Of a DNA stretch of 64,000 nt, positions 49,853 through 58,632 are shown piece after piece. The position numbers and the translations under genes are program-made. Location: NCBI RefSeq assembly GCF_028736215.1, contig NZ_CP117883.1:6758001-6822000 (forward strand). The letters run 5' to 3'. How positions within the stretch are numbered: the first letter of the stretch is position 1; every line of letters starts with the position of its first letter. The stretch is from Mucilaginibacter sp. KACC 22773. Lineage in GTDB: Bacteria > Bacteroidota > Bacteroidia > Sphingobacteriales > Sphingobacteriaceae. The notes beneath the pieces are model-generated. The model saw only the letters and a list, made by a program, of their open reading frames with translations, did not search any database and was not told the origin of the DNA.

Positions 49853-49980
49853 TTTTGGTGAATAGTTGATTGGGTGAGTGGTTGATTGAGTTGGTTGTAA
49901 TTGATAACCAGTTTATGTTGGCCTAATCTTAAAATAGGCCGCATTTAACCACTCACCGTTCTCTATTCACTATTCTCCAT
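49853..49980. repeat. GGTGAGTGGTTGATTG/CCACTCACC simple inverted repeat
   Basis: The left half repeats GGTGAATAG, TTGATTG and GGTGAGTGG; the right half has the complements AACCACTCACC and CTATTCACTATTC. The words match those inserted in ileS and the array at 9850-10094. No gene in this gap. Confidence 0.7.
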
Positions 49981-49981
49981 A

Positions 49982-51511
49982 TCACTCCTTCTTAAAATCA
50001 TAAGGATTACGCTCCACAAAATCGGCTACTTTAACCCGTACGCCGGTTACCCGGCCGTTTTGAACGGTAAAGGGGAACACCGCCTTGCCTAAAGTAGGAT
50101 CTGAAAAGGTTACGTAGTAGCGGTTGCCACCTAAAGGTTGCAGTTTGGCAAACATTTTAGGATGGTGTTCAAAACGCATCTCGAGGTCGTTATTCTCGCC
50201 CTGGGTTACAGTCATGCTGCCGTAAAGGCTGTTGGTATATTTGCCGGTATAGTTTTCGGCGGGTAAGGCAGGGCGCAGGTTTAACAACACCGAATCGCGC
50301 AGCTTTTTATCTGTGGCCTGGTCGGCAGTGGCGCGGGTTTTGTAATTAGCCAGGTAAGTATCACTATAATTGCGGTATCCCTGGCCAAAATAAGCATCTA
50401 ATATTTCCCAGCGCAGGGCTTCAAAAAACTGGTTCTGATCGGTATTGGTTAAAATGACAATGCCCAGGTGGTCTTGCGGAGATAATGTCACCGAAGATAA
50501 ATATCCGTTTACCCCGCCATCGTGCATCACCAGCCGGTGGCCCGAGTAATCCTGTATAAACCAGCCCAACCCGTATAGTTCAAAATTGTTTTCGCCATTT
50601 AAGTGGTGTTCGCTGCCTACAATATCCTGTGGTTGCCGGGTGGCCTGTATCGCCGCCGCCGGAATTACCTGCCTGTTGCCAACTTTGCCGTCATTCAGCA
50701 ATGCCATAACCCACTTGCTCATGTCATTTACCGACGAGCTGATAGCACCGGCCGGCGCAAGCCCATCTATCTGGCAATAAGGTATAGCGGTTAGCCGGCC
50801 ATCATTTAAGGTATGTGGTACGGTACGGTTTATTGATTTGGGCATTTCGGCCGTAAGGGCAAGGGTGTTGCTCATGCCCAGCGGGGCAAAAATGTTTTCT
50901 TTCAGGTAAACTTCCCAGGGTTTGCCGGTTACTCTCGGGATAATTTGGCCGGCCGTTAAAAATGCCGAATTGGTATAGCCCCATTTGGTGCGGAAAGGAT
51001 AAGGTGCCTTAATTTGCCCCAGCTTTTGAATAATTTCTTCGCGGCTAAGGTTGGTATTGTAAAAAGTAAAATCGCCCTGGAAGGTTTGCAGCCCAAGGCG
51101 GTGGCACAATAAGTCGCGTACAATGGCCTGCTCGCCGGCAAGTTTATTATCAAGCTTAAACTCCGGGATGTATTTGGTTACCTTATCATCTAACGAAAGT
51201 TTGCCGCTGCTTTGCAGTATGGCCAGGGCAGTAGCCGTAAAGGCTTTGGTATTGCTGCCTATCATAAATAAGGTGTTTACGTCCACCAGGTTTGGCAGGC
51301 CAAGTTCCTTAATGCCGTAACCTTTCATCAGCACAATCTTATTGTCTTTAACAATACAAACAGCTACGCCCGGGATGCGCCAGTTGGTTAGGGCTCGGCT
51401 TACATACAGGTCAAGGCTATCGCTTATAAACTTGCTCCGGTTGGCGCGTTGGGCCTGGGTAACAGTAACTAATGAAACAAAGAGAACAATAAGTAGAAGT
51501 ATTTTTTTCAT
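49982..51511 (-). CDS. Class-C beta-lactamase-like serine hydrolase with C-terminal domain
   Basis: A 509-residue exported serine hydrolase (signal MKKILLLIVLFVSLVTVTQAQ). The beta-lactamase/esterase fold covers about 30-380: Ser86-x-x-Lys89 in GSNTKAFTATAL, the Tyr-x-Asn in WGYTNSAFLTAG and the HxG in VMHDGGVNGYLS. A DUF3471-like beta domain forms the last about 100 residues. Such proteins are usually peptidases or esterases rather than resistance enzymes. It is paralogous to the hydrolase at 54889, with a DPP-IV peptidase gene and a toxin pair between the two. Confidence 0.92.
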   Translation of the reverse strand: MKKILLLIVLFVSLVTVTQAQRANRSKFISDSLDLYVSRALTNWRIPGVAVCIVKDNKIVLMKGYGIKELGLPNLVDVNTLFMIGSNTKAFTATALAILQSSGKLSLDDKVTKYIPEFKLDNKLAGEQAIVRDLLCHRLGLQTFQGDFTFYNTNLSREEIIQKLGQIKAPYPFRTKWGYTNSAFLTAGQIIPRVTGKPWEVYLKENIFAPLGMSNTLALTAEMPKSINRTVPHTLNDGRLTAIPYCQIDGLAPAGAISSSVNDMSKWVMALLNDGKVGNRQVIPAAAIQATRQPQDIVGSEHHLNGENNFELYGLGWFIQDYSGHRLVMHDGGVNGYLSSVTLSPQDHLGIVILTNTDQNQFFEALRWEILDAYFGQGYRNYSDTYLANYKTRATADQATDKKLRDSVLLNLRPALPAENYTGKYTNSLYGSMTVTQGENNDLEMRFEHHPKMFAKLQPLGGNRYYVTFSDPTLGKAVFPFTVQNGRVTGVRVKVADFVERNPYDFKKE

Positions 51512-51615
51512 TACACTGGTTTTATGCTTGGCGAATGTGCTAATTTAACGCAAAATTTACGGCGGCATTGCTTATTTTTAAAATAATGCCGCATTCATTA
51601 TTCAAAGTATTTTAT

Positions 51616-53799
51616 ATGAAATTTTACCGTTCAGGCTGGTCGTTCCTGTTAATCGTTCTGTTTATTCTAAACAATAACCTGGCTAAAGCGCAACGCGCAC
51701 CTACACACTGGGCCAATGATGGCTATCAGTATTATAAAACAACGGGCGGCGAAATTACCGTTTACGACACCCGCGACAGCAGCAAAAAAACAGTTTGGAT
51801 AAGTGCTGCTATGCTTACACCCAAAGGCAAAACACCTATTGGTGTAAAAAGGTTTACCATATCTGACGATGGAAAAAAAGTGCTCATTAACACCAATACC
51901 AAAAAAGTATGGCGCTATGATACCCGTGGCGATTATTGGGTGTTTGATACCGGCACGCAAAAGCTGTGGCAATTAGGCAAAAATCTGCCCGAATCGTCAT
52001 TGATGTTTGCCAAACTATCGCCCGATGCAACTAAAGCTGCTTACGTAAGCGGCCATAATATTTATGTAGAAGACCTGGCCAGCGGCGATGTTAAGCAACT
52101 GACTACCGACGGCAGTACTCACGTTATTAACGGCACTTTTGATTGGGCATACGAAGAGGAGTTTGGCTGCCGCGATGGTTTTCGCTGGTCGCCCGATAGC
52201 CGCAATATAGCTTACTGGAAGATAGATGCTACCAAAATTAAAAGCTATTATATGCTGAACACAACCGACTCGATATATCCGTTTGTGGTACCGGTAGAAT
52301 ATCCTGTGGCGGGCGAAGACCCAAGTTCGGCAAAAATTGGGGTGGTTGATGTCAGCACTGCTACCACCAAATGGATGGATATTCCCGGCGATAACGTGCA
52401 GCACTATATCCCCCGTATGGAATGGACTTTAAGCCCTAACGAAATTATTGTTGAGCAACTGAACCGCGCCCAAACAGAAAGCCGCGTATTTATCGGCAAT
52501 ATATCAAACGGCACAACCCGCCTTATCCGTGAGGAAAAAAGCAACTCATGGATTGACGGCAAAGAGCGCTGGAACAATGGCGACCCAATTGGCTGGGAAT
52601 GGATAAACAAAGGCAAAGACTTTTTATGGGTAAGCGAAAAGGACGGCTGGAAACACATTTACCGCGTGAGCCGCGAGGGTAAAGAAACCCTGCTTACCAA
52701 GGGCGATTATGATGTAATTACCGTAAGCCTTATTGACGAGGCCGGTGGCTATATTTATTTTATGGCTTCGCCGGATAATGCTACCCAGAAATATTTATAC
52801 CGCATAAAACTGGCCGGTGGCAAGGCCGAACGTGTTTCGCCTGCTGATCAGCCCGGTACCCATGGTTACGATATTTCGCCTAACGGAAAAGTGGCGCTGC
52901 ATAATTTTAGCAATAGCTATACCCCGCCTACAAGCGAAGTGGTAAGCCTGCCCAATCACAAGCATATTGGCGGCAACGTGATTGCTGTTAATAAAGACGC
53001 TAAAAATAAACCAGAGTTTTTCAAAGTAAAAACTGTTGATGGCATTGAAATGGACGGCTGGATGATGAAGCCAACCAATTTTGATCCGAATAAAAAATAC
53101 CCGGTTGTATTTACCGTTTACGGCGAGCCCGCCGGCCAAACAGTAACTGATACCTGGGGCACCGGCCGTAATGGCTTATACGTAGGCAGTATGGCCGACG
53201 ATGGCTACATCTACATGTCTGTTGAAGGGCGTGGCGCACCGGCACCTAAAGGAACAGCATGGCGCAAGGCTATCTATAAAAATATTGGCATCATCAACAT
53301 TCGCGACCAGGCCATGGCAGCCAAAGAGATTCTGAAATGGCCTTTTGTTGATTCCTCCCGCATTGCAGTACACGGCTGGAGCGGCGGCGGTTCATCAACC
53401 CTTAACCTGATGTTCCAATACCCCGAGATTTACAAAACAGGGATAGCTGTAGCAGCGGTAGGCGACCAGTTAACTTATGATAACATTTACCAGGAACGCT
53501 ACATGGGCGTACCGGTTAATGACGAAGGCAGGGCGGCATTTATCAAAGGATCGCCAATTACTTATGCCAAGAACCTGCGCGGTAACCTGCTGTACATACA
53601 TGGCACAGGCGATGATAACGTACATTACAAAAACGCCGAAGAATTGATTAACGAGCTGGTTAAATACAACCGCCAGTTTGAACTAATGGCATACCCCAAC
53701 CGTACCCACGGTATTTTTGAAGGCCCGGGCACCAGCCTGCACCTGCACACCATGTTCACCAAATATTTGAAAGAGCATTGCCCGCCGGGTGGGAGATAG
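51616..53799 (+). CDS. S9 family prolyl oligopeptidase, DPP-IV type
   Basis: An exported peptidase of about 727 residues that cuts X-Pro dipeptides from N-termini. The start MKFYRSGWSFLLIVLFILNN gives a signal peptide; an upstream start at 51568 would add a stretch of 16 residues. The N-terminal beta-propeller carries the substrate-binding DWAYEEEFG motif (the Glu pair of DPP-IV). The C-terminal alpha/beta hydrolase domain has Ser in HGWSGGGSS (codon 53380), Asp in HGTGDDNVH (codon 53611) and His in NRTHGI (codon 53707). The protein is probably periplasmic. A terminator follows. Confidence 0.95.
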   Translation: MKFYRSGWSFLLIVLFILNNNLAKAQRAPTHWANDGYQYYKTTGGEITVYDTRDSSKKTVWISAAMLTPKGKTPIGVKRFTISDDGKKVLINTNTKKVWRYDTRGDYWVFDTGTQKLWQLGKNLPESSLMFAKLSPDATKAAYVSGHNIYVEDLASGDVKQLTTDGSTHVINGTFDWAYEEEFGCRDGFRWSPDSRNIAYWKIDATKIKSYYMLNTTDSIYPFVVPVEYPVAGEDPSSAKIGVVDVSTATTKWMDIPGDNVQHYIPRMEWTLSPNEIIVEQLNRAQTESRVFIGNISNGTTRLIREEKSNSWIDGKERWNNGDPIGWEWINKGKDFLWVSEKDGWKHIYRVSREGKETLLTKGDYDVITVSLIDEAGGYIYFMASPDNATQKYLYRIKLAGGKAERVSPADQPGTHGYDISPNGKVALHNFSNSYTPPTSEVVSLPNHKHIGGNVIAVNKDAKNKPEFFKVKTVDGIEMDGWMMKPTNFDPNKKYPVVFTVYGEPAGQTVTDTWGTGRNGLYVGSMADDGYIYMSVEGRGAPAPKGTAWRKAIYKNIGIINIRDQAMAAKEILKWPFVDSSRIAVHGWSGGGSSTLNLMFQYPEIYKTGIAVAAVGDQLTYDNIYQERYMGVPVNDEGRAAFIKGSPITYAKNLRGNLLYIHGTGDDNVHYKNAEELINELVKYNRQFELMAYPNRTHGIFEGPGTSLHLHTMFTKYLKEHCPPGGR

Positions 53800-53819
53800 G
53801 ATGTAGGTTTGGTATTAAA

Positions 53820-53862
53820 AACGCCGGGTTACATGTTTATGACTTTGTTACCTGGCGTTTTG
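53820..53862 (+). terminator. Terminator after DPP-IV gene
   Basis: AACGCCGGGTTAC (53820-53832) pairs with GTTACCTGGCGTT (53847-53859), with two mismatches, followed by TTTTGTTTT. Confidence 0.75.
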
Positions 53863-53982
53863 TTTTATAAGTTTGATTGTTTGGGGTATTTCCTCATGCG
53901 CAAGGGGCATATCGATATTGAAATTAGTTTTTTTATTTGTAATTTTGATTGGCTTAGCTTAACAATAAAAACTCTTAGAGCC

Positions 53983-54216
53983 ATGGGGAAGTTTAAACCA
54001 ATTTTTGAGCGTTCGCTAACGGAACAATCTTCATTGCTGAAAAAGCAAATCAAAAATATACAACGAGAGAATTTAAATCTTGGGCTATATAATAGCTATC
54101 GCGATGAACTTTGTGTTAGTAACGACTTGCTTATTCATGAATATCATAATCGTAAAGAGTTAGTCCGGGTTAACTCCCAAACAGGTAAGGTTTATACTGT
54201 TAAAACATTTTCTTAA
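53983..54216 (+). CDS. Putative antitoxin of zeta-type pair
   Basis: A 77-residue protein starting at ATG 53983 (MGKFKPIFERSLTEQSSLLK). A frame extension upstream to 53809 crosses the DPP-IV terminator and is rejected. It is helical and charged, with a central QRENLNLGLYNSYRDELC and a C-terminal tail TGKVYTVKTFS. No known antitoxin family is recognised. Its stop (TAA 54214-54216) touches the GTG start of the zeta-toxin-like gene, the arrangement seen in many toxin-antitoxin pairs, so an antitoxin role is inferred from position. Confidence 0.6.
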   Translation: MGKFKPIFERSLTEQSSLLKKQIKNIQRENLNLGLYNSYRDELCVSNDLLIHEYHNRKELVRVNSQTGKVYTVKTFS

Positions 54217-54822
54217 GTGAATAAACCGCAGCTATATGTTTTTGCCGGGCCAAATGGAGCCGGCAAAAGTAGCTTGTCTGCAGAAATGATAGCTCCTGGG
54301 ACGAGTATTTTCGATGGAGATGTCGAATTCCTGAAATTAAAAAGAACCTTTTATGACCTTGATGAAGATTATATCCGGATGTCGGTCAATGATAATATTT
54401 TTCCCGCATGGAAGCTTGAAGTTATAAGTAAAGGTGCTGACGCAGCTTTTGAAACAAATTTCCGCACTGCCGAAGTAATAGACTCCGTTAAACAATTTGC
54501 AGTTAAAGGATACGAGACAAGGCTTATATTTATGGGCCTGGACTCGGTGGAAGCAAGTATTGATCGGGTAAATTTGAGAGTAGCAAAAGGCGGGCACAGT
54601 GTTAGCGTTGAAAATATAAATTATAATTACCAATATAGCCTTCTAAACCTCGGCCTTTTTTATAAGAGTTTTACATCTGTTCACCTTTATCAGAACTTTC
54701 AGGCACCAGGCGAATTAATAAAAATGACACCTTTAATGACTGTTGTGGGAGGCGAAATCGTGGAGGAAATAATTGAATTGCCTGAATGGGCAAAACAATT
54801 TGGGTTGAAATTGAAAAAATAA
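54217..54822 (+). CDS. Zeta-toxin-like kinase
   Basis: A 201-residue P-loop protein starting at GTG. The Walker A motif is FAGPNGAGKSSL (residues 9-20, Lys17). Acidic IFDGDVEF (Asp33/Asp35) and FETNFR (Glu79) match the zeta-toxin substrate site. RVNLRVAKGGHSV (about 116-128) carries the Arg and GGH signature of the AAA-type zeta_toxin family. Zeta toxins phosphorylate UDP-N-acetylglucosamine and block wall synthesis. Substrate identity here is inference. It directly follows the small putative antitoxin gene. Related proteins without toxicity also exist. Confidence 0.8.
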   Translation: MNKPQLYVFAGPNGAGKSSLSAEMIAPGTSIFDGDVEFLKLKRTFYDLDEDYIRMSVNDNIFPAWKLEVISKGADAAFETNFRTAEVIDSVKQFAVKGYETRLIFMGLDSVEASIDRVNLRVAKGGHSVSVENINYNYQYSLLNLGLFYKSFTSVHLYQNFQAPGELIKMTPLMTVVGGEIVEEIIELPEWAKQFGLKLKK

Positions 54823-54888
54823 ATTATTAGATGCAGTAAATCAACAGTTTCTCATTTTAGCAAAATTTCTGCCTTCAAATGATCATCT

Positions 54889-56382
54889 TCACCGCCTCGT
54901 CAGTAACATCCCATCCACATTAACCGTGCTTACTTTGCCCAGTTCATCAATGTTAAATGTAGCGCCAAGTTTGCCGTACTCCTTGCGTGCGTATGGGCCA
55001 ACAAAAGTGTCATAGTTCCAGCAGGTGGCTTCGGCGGTTATAAAATTGTTGATGTTGAAAGTTAGTTTATCGGCTGCGGCTGTTATTACCACAGTTCCGT
55101 AAAGCGGATCGGAGTAGGTGCCGGCATAGGCTTTCAAGTCAAGTGTAGGATGGGTGCCCATCACCCGCTTGGCTTCATATTCTTTGGTTGATTTTTGCCG
55201 TTTGGCAAGGATATCTCCATAAAGTGCTAAGAATTCCTTGCTCCAGTCGCGGTTGCCGCCTAATGCAAAAAAATCAAAGGCTTTAAACATCAGGGCGTGA
55301 CGCAATTCGGCGTGGTCAAGGTTGGCCAGTATGTATACGCCTACCTTTTTATCGACAATCATTCCGTTTATGGCAACGAGGCCGGTTAAGCTGCCGGTAT
55401 GAAAATCAACTTTTTGCCCCTGGTAATCCTGCTGAAACCAGCCCAGTCCGTAAGTTATCCAATGGGGTTTGGTAACACGGGCTGTGGGGTAAAATTCACT
55501 CTCGGGGACAAAGGTTTGCGGTTTAAGCATCATGGCCCAGCTTTCGGGTTTAAGCAGGCGCTGGCTGCCGCTATACTTGGTGCTATCCAGCATGCAATTA
55601 ACCCATTTGGCCATATCCTCTACGCTCGACCATACCCCACCGGCCGGGCTAATGGCATCCGTAACATCCTTTTGGGCTACAACAATACTACTATCAGCCT
55701 TAATGTGTGCTGATGATTGGTTGGGTACTCCTTTGATTTTGCTAAAGGTGGGTACAGAACGTATCATTTTTAGCGGTGTAAAAATCCTTTTCTGTACAAA
55801 ATCTTGCCAGGGCATGCCGCTGGCTTTTTCAATCACTTTACCAGCGGTTACATAAAATATGTTCTGGTACACAAAGCCGGCCCTGAAGCCATATTCTGGT
55901 TTTACCAGGCGCAAACGGCGAAGCATCTCATCAGCCGGAATGTTCATGTAGGCCCATAAATAATCTGTATTGCCCACGCCGGTATCGTGCAAAAATAAAT
56001 CGCGTACGGTTAGTTCGCGGGTTACGTAGGGGTCATATAGCTGAAAACCGGGCAGGTAATCTGTTACCTTATCATCCCAATGCAGTTTACCTTCGTCAAC
56101 AAGCATGGCTGCACAGGCGGCGGTCATAGCCTTGGTTGTTGATGCAATAGCAAAAATAGTTTGCGCATCAACCTTATCGGGCTTGCCCAGTTCACGTACG
56201 CCATAGCCTTTGGCAAATATTACCTTGCCATCTTTAACTACTGCTATGGCCAGGCCCGGCACATGCCAGTCGGTAACGGCCTGCTGCACGTAGTTGTCAA
56301 ACTCCTGAATATTGGGGTTGGTTTGCGCAAATGCAATGGCGGGGGCAAGGCATATAAATAGCAGGCATTTTAAGAGTTTCAT
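54889..56382 (-). CDS. Class-C beta-lactamase-like serine hydrolase, second paralogue
   Basis: A 497-residue exported hydrolase (signal MKLLKCLLFICLAPAIAFAQ). Ser81-x-x-Lys84 is in IASTTKAMTAAC, the Tyr-x-Asn in FVYQNIFYVTAG and the HxG in DFHTGSLTGLVA. The C-terminal about 100 residues are a DUF3471-like domain (KAYAGTYSDPLYGTVVITAA). It is similar in layout and in many stretches (DWHVPGLAIAVVKDGKVIFA) to the 49982 hydrolase, so the two arose by an old duplication. Substrate unknown. Confidence 0.92.
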   Translation of the reverse strand: MKLLKCLLFICLAPAIAFAQTNPNIQEFDNYVQQAVTDWHVPGLAIAVVKDGKVIFAKGYGVRELGKPDKVDAQTIFAIASTTKAMTAACAAMLVDEGKLHWDDKVTDYLPGFQLYDPYVTRELTVRDLFLHDTGVGNTDYLWAYMNIPADEMLRRLRLVKPEYGFRAGFVYQNIFYVTAGKVIEKASGMPWQDFVQKRIFTPLKMIRSVPTFSKIKGVPNQSSAHIKADSSIVVAQKDVTDAISPAGGVWSSVEDMAKWVNCMLDSTKYSGSQRLLKPESWAMMLKPQTFVPESEFYPTARVTKPHWITYGLGWFQQDYQGQKVDFHTGSLTGLVAINGMIVDKKVGVYILANLDHAELRHALMFKAFDFFALGGNRDWSKEFLALYGDILAKRQKSTKEYEAKRVMGTHPTLDLKAYAGTYSDPLYGTVVITAAADKLTFNINNFITAEATCWNYDTFVGPYARKEYGKLGATFNIDELGKVSTVNVDGMLLTRR

Positions 56383-56470
56383 GATTTTGGGCTAAAGGTT
56401 TTCTGCACTCAATATAGCGATAAAATATAACTTGGCCCGCTGCTGCTATCTAAATAAAAAGCACAAAAAA

Positions 56471-56497
56471 TACCCCTTGCTTTAAGTGCAAAGGGTA
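56471..56497 (-). terminator. Terminator after ssb
   Basis: TACCCCTTGC (56471-56480) pairs with GCAAAGGGTA (56488-56497), with one mismatch. The A-rich preceding stretch gives the U-tract on the minus strand. It lies after the ssb stop. Confidence 0.75.
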
Positions 56498-56526
56498 GTG
56501 ATTATAATTTGGCTAAAATGTTGATT

Positions 56527-56943
56527 TTAGTATGCAGCTGGCAGGTCGTCGTCGTCTGCGTACGTTACCTGTTCACCGTGTTTTACAGTCTTTGGCCCCT
56601 CGGCCTCAAAATCGCTTTTGCGACCAAGCATGGTAAAGTTTTCGGCAACTACTTCGGTAGTGTACTTTTTAATGCCGTCTTTATCTTCAAACGAGCGTGT
56701 GCGCAGTTTGCCTTCTATATAAACCAGTTTGCCTTTTTGTAAAAATTTTGCGGCCATATCTGCAAGGCCGCGCCACATTACAATATTGTGCCACTCGGTT
56801 TGCTCTATCTTGCGGCCATCCTTGTTAAATGTTTCAGAAGTGGCTAACGGAAAGCTTGTTACCGATACTCCGCCATCTAATGTACGCAATTCAGGGTCCT
56901 TGCCTAAATGGCCGACAAGGATAACTTTATTAATTCCAGACAT
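56527..56943 (-). CDS. ssb: Single-stranded DNA-binding protein
   Basis: A 138-residue SSB with an OB-fold at about 1-110 (MSGINKVILVGHLGKDPELR, EWHNIVMWRGLADMAAKFLQ, GKLVYIEGKLRTRSFEDKDG). The acidic tail is very short and ends DDDDLPAAY. The common SSB tip is DDIPF or DDLPF, whose last Phe inserts in partner proteins; here three residues (AAY) follow LP in place of that final Phe. It lies 24 bases downstream of mutY; both are transcribed to the left. Confidence 0.95.
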   Translation of the reverse strand: MSGINKVILVGHLGKDPELRTLDGGVSVTSFPLATSETFNKDGRKIEQTEWHNIVMWRGLADMAAKFLQKGKLVYIEGKLRTRSFEDKDGIKKYTTEVVAENFTMLGRKSDFEAEGPKTVKHGEQVTYADDDDLPAAY

Positions 56944-56967
56944 GCCATAAAATAACGAAAAATTCTT

Positions 56968-58014
56968 TTATAAATTAAAAATATTTTTTATTAATATAAA
57001 AATGACCTTCGGAAGTGCCAATTCATGCAGGGTTTTCACGGGGATATAAGCCCAGTTTTGGTTCAATACGGATGGGAAATTATCGGTTTTAATCATCCGC
57101 ACAAATAACCGCTGGTGGGTAAGGATGTGTTTTATTACGGGGGTATCTTCTATAATGTTCAGTTTATCGCCAAAAATACCGGTCACCCCGGGCAGTTTTG
57201 CCAGTTCGTGTGCCGGTAATAATGATGCGGTTTCAATCATGGGCAAATCGTACATATTGGCCCATATGTCTTTATCGCCTCTTTTATTCATTAAAACGGT
57301 TTGGCCATCGGTGATTAAAAAGTAATTAAAAAAGCGTTCGCGCACTTTTACGGTTTTTAATTTTACCGGCAAAGCTGTAGTTGCGTTGTTTAAAAAAGCG
57401 GCGCATCCCATATGTACGGGGCAAACGCCGCAGGCCGGGTTTTTAGGTTTACAAAGCATCGCCCCAAATTCCATCATGGCCTGGTTATGCAATGCTGCAT
57501 TTTTCTTATTAAGCAAATCTGTTGCAAGCGACTGGAAAGTTTTTTTACCGCCGGCGGAATTAATGGCTTCATCAATTCCAAAATATCGCGCCAGCACCCT
57601 GCACACATTACCATCAACAACGGCCTTGGCCTCGTTTGATGAAAAGGAGGCAATGGCGGCGGCTGTGTACTCGCCGATGCCTTTTAGTTTAATTAATTCG
57701 TTGTAGGTTTTGGGGAACACGCCATTGTACATTTGCTGCACCAGCCGTGCGGTTTTAAGCATATTACGGCCACGCGAGTAGTAGCCAAGGCCCTGCCAAA
57801 GTTTAAGCACTTCATCCTCGCTGGCGGCCGCAAAATCGGTCACTGTTGGGTACTTTTCAACAAAGCGGTTAAAGTATGGCAAACCCTGCTCAACCCGGGT
57901 TTGCTGCAAAATAATTTCTGACAGCCATATGGTATAAGCATCGGTAGTATTACGCCAGGGCAGGTCGCGCTTGTTTGCAAGGTACCATTGTACCAGTTCG
58001 TCGGTAAAGTTCAT
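56968..58014 (-). CDS. mutY: A/G-specific adenine glycosylase
   Basis: A 348-residue DNA glycosylase that removes adenine opposite 8-oxoguanine. The HhH-GPD domain has LSEIILQQTRVEQG (catalytic Glu) and LKGIGEYTAAAIASFS with VVDGNVCRVLARYFG (catalytic Asp). The 4Fe-4S loop is C-x6-C-x2-C-x5-C in CKPKNPACGVCPVHMGC (about 190-206). A NUDIX-like C-terminal domain recognises 8-oxoG. The start ATG at 58014 (MNFTDELVQWY) is used; a frame extension to 58158 reads through a repeat and encodes STAAIFYLSSF-type residues, which is rejected. Confidence 0.96.
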   Translation of the reverse strand: MNFTDELVQWYLANKRDLPWRNTTDAYTIWLSEIILQQTRVEQGLPYFNRFVEKYPTVTDFAAASEDEVLKLWQGLGYYSRGRNMLKTARLVQQMYNGVFPKTYNELIKLKGIGEYTAAAIASFSSNEAKAVVDGNVCRVLARYFGIDEAINSAGGKKTFQSLATDLLNKKNAALHNQAMMEFGAMLCKPKNPACGVCPVHMGCAAFLNNATTALPVKLKTVKVRERFFNYFLITDGQTVLMNKRGDKDIWANMYDLPMIETASLLPAHELAKLPGVTGIFGDKLNIIEDTPVIKHILTHQRLFVRMIKTDNFPSVLNQNWAYIPVKTLHELALPKVIFILIKNIFNL

Positions 58015-58039
58015 TGGGGGTAAAGTTAATGAGGATAAA

Positions 58040-58162
58040 GGGGAAAGGTAAAAGGTAGCTGCGGTTGAGGGGAGAATAAAAGGAAAAGACGAAAGGTAAA
58101 AGATAGCTGCGGTTGAGAGGGTAACGGGCTTAAAAACCTTTCGCCTTTTACCTTTCACCTAA
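58040..58162. repeat. GGTAAAAGGTAGCTGCGGTTGAG direct repeat with inverted end
   Basis: Two copies of GAAAGGTAAAAG(G/A)TAGCTGCGG (58043-58066 and 58090-58113) lie 47 bases apart. A complement (CCTTTCGCC-TTTTACCTTTCACC) at 58137-58160 makes it palindromic. It is simple repeat filler upstream of mutY. Confidence 0.7.
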
Positions 58163-58271
58163 AAATAAAGCCTTTTGCCCTTGATTGTCTATACTTTGTA
58201 ACGAAAATGTGCGTTTTAGGTACTGGGTAAAAAAAAACTGTTAAATATTTCGCACTTAAATATTAAAGCGA

Positions 58272-58279
58272 TACTTTTG
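58272..58279 (+). promoter_or_regulatory. Promoter -7 element of HU gene
   Basis: TACTTTTG fits TAnnTTTG. The -33 region about 19 bp upstream reads TTTCG (58248-58252), close to TTTG. The start point would be near 58284, a leader of about 46 bases. Confidence 0.5.
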
Positions 58280-58329
58280 CAACCCCAAAACAGTTAAGTA
58301 TTTATATAATTAAATAAGAAAAATTAGAC

Positions 58330-58623
58330 ATGACTAAGGCAGAAATTATAACTGAAATCTCATCTAAGACAGGTATCGAGAAAGTAGACGTGCAGGAAAC
58401 TGTTGAGGCGTTTTTTAAAGTTGTTAAAAGCTCAATGGTAGGTGGCGAAAATGTTTACGTCAGAGGATTCGGTAGTTTTGTAGTAAAGAAAAGAGCAAAA
58501 AAGACAGCACGTAACATTTCAAAAAATACTGCCATCATTATTCCAGAGCATTTTGTGCCAAGCTTTAAACCAGCAAAAACTTTTGTTGAAAAAGTGAAAA
58601 CAGGCAACAAAACCAGCAAATAA
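58330..58623 (+). CDS. HU family DNA-binding protein
   Basis: A 97-residue nucleoid protein of the HU/IHF family. N-terminal helices (TKAEIITEISSKTGIEKVDV) are followed by VYVRGFGSFVVKKRAKKTAR, with the Phe-Gly-Ser-Phe hallmark and the basic beta arm. The arm contains ISKNTAIIIPEHFVPSFKPA, where Pro is the intercalating residue. It binds and bends DNA. It is followed by a TPR gene after 9 bases. Confidence 0.95.
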   Translation: MTKAEIITEISSKTGIEKVDVQETVEAFFKVVKSSMVGGENVYVRGFGSFVVKKRAKKTARNISKNTAIIIPEHFVPSFKPAKTFVEKVKTGNKTSK

Positions 58624-58632
58624 TTTTAAAAT

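Noticed and set aside
53809..53982. Upstream extension of the putative antitoxin
   Set aside because: It crosses the terminator of the DPP-IV gene and encodes hydrophobic residues unlike the rest.
58015..58158. N-terminal extension of MutY
   Set aside because: The extra 48 residues come from simple repeat DNA, and MutY proteins start at the MNFTDELVQWY-like position.
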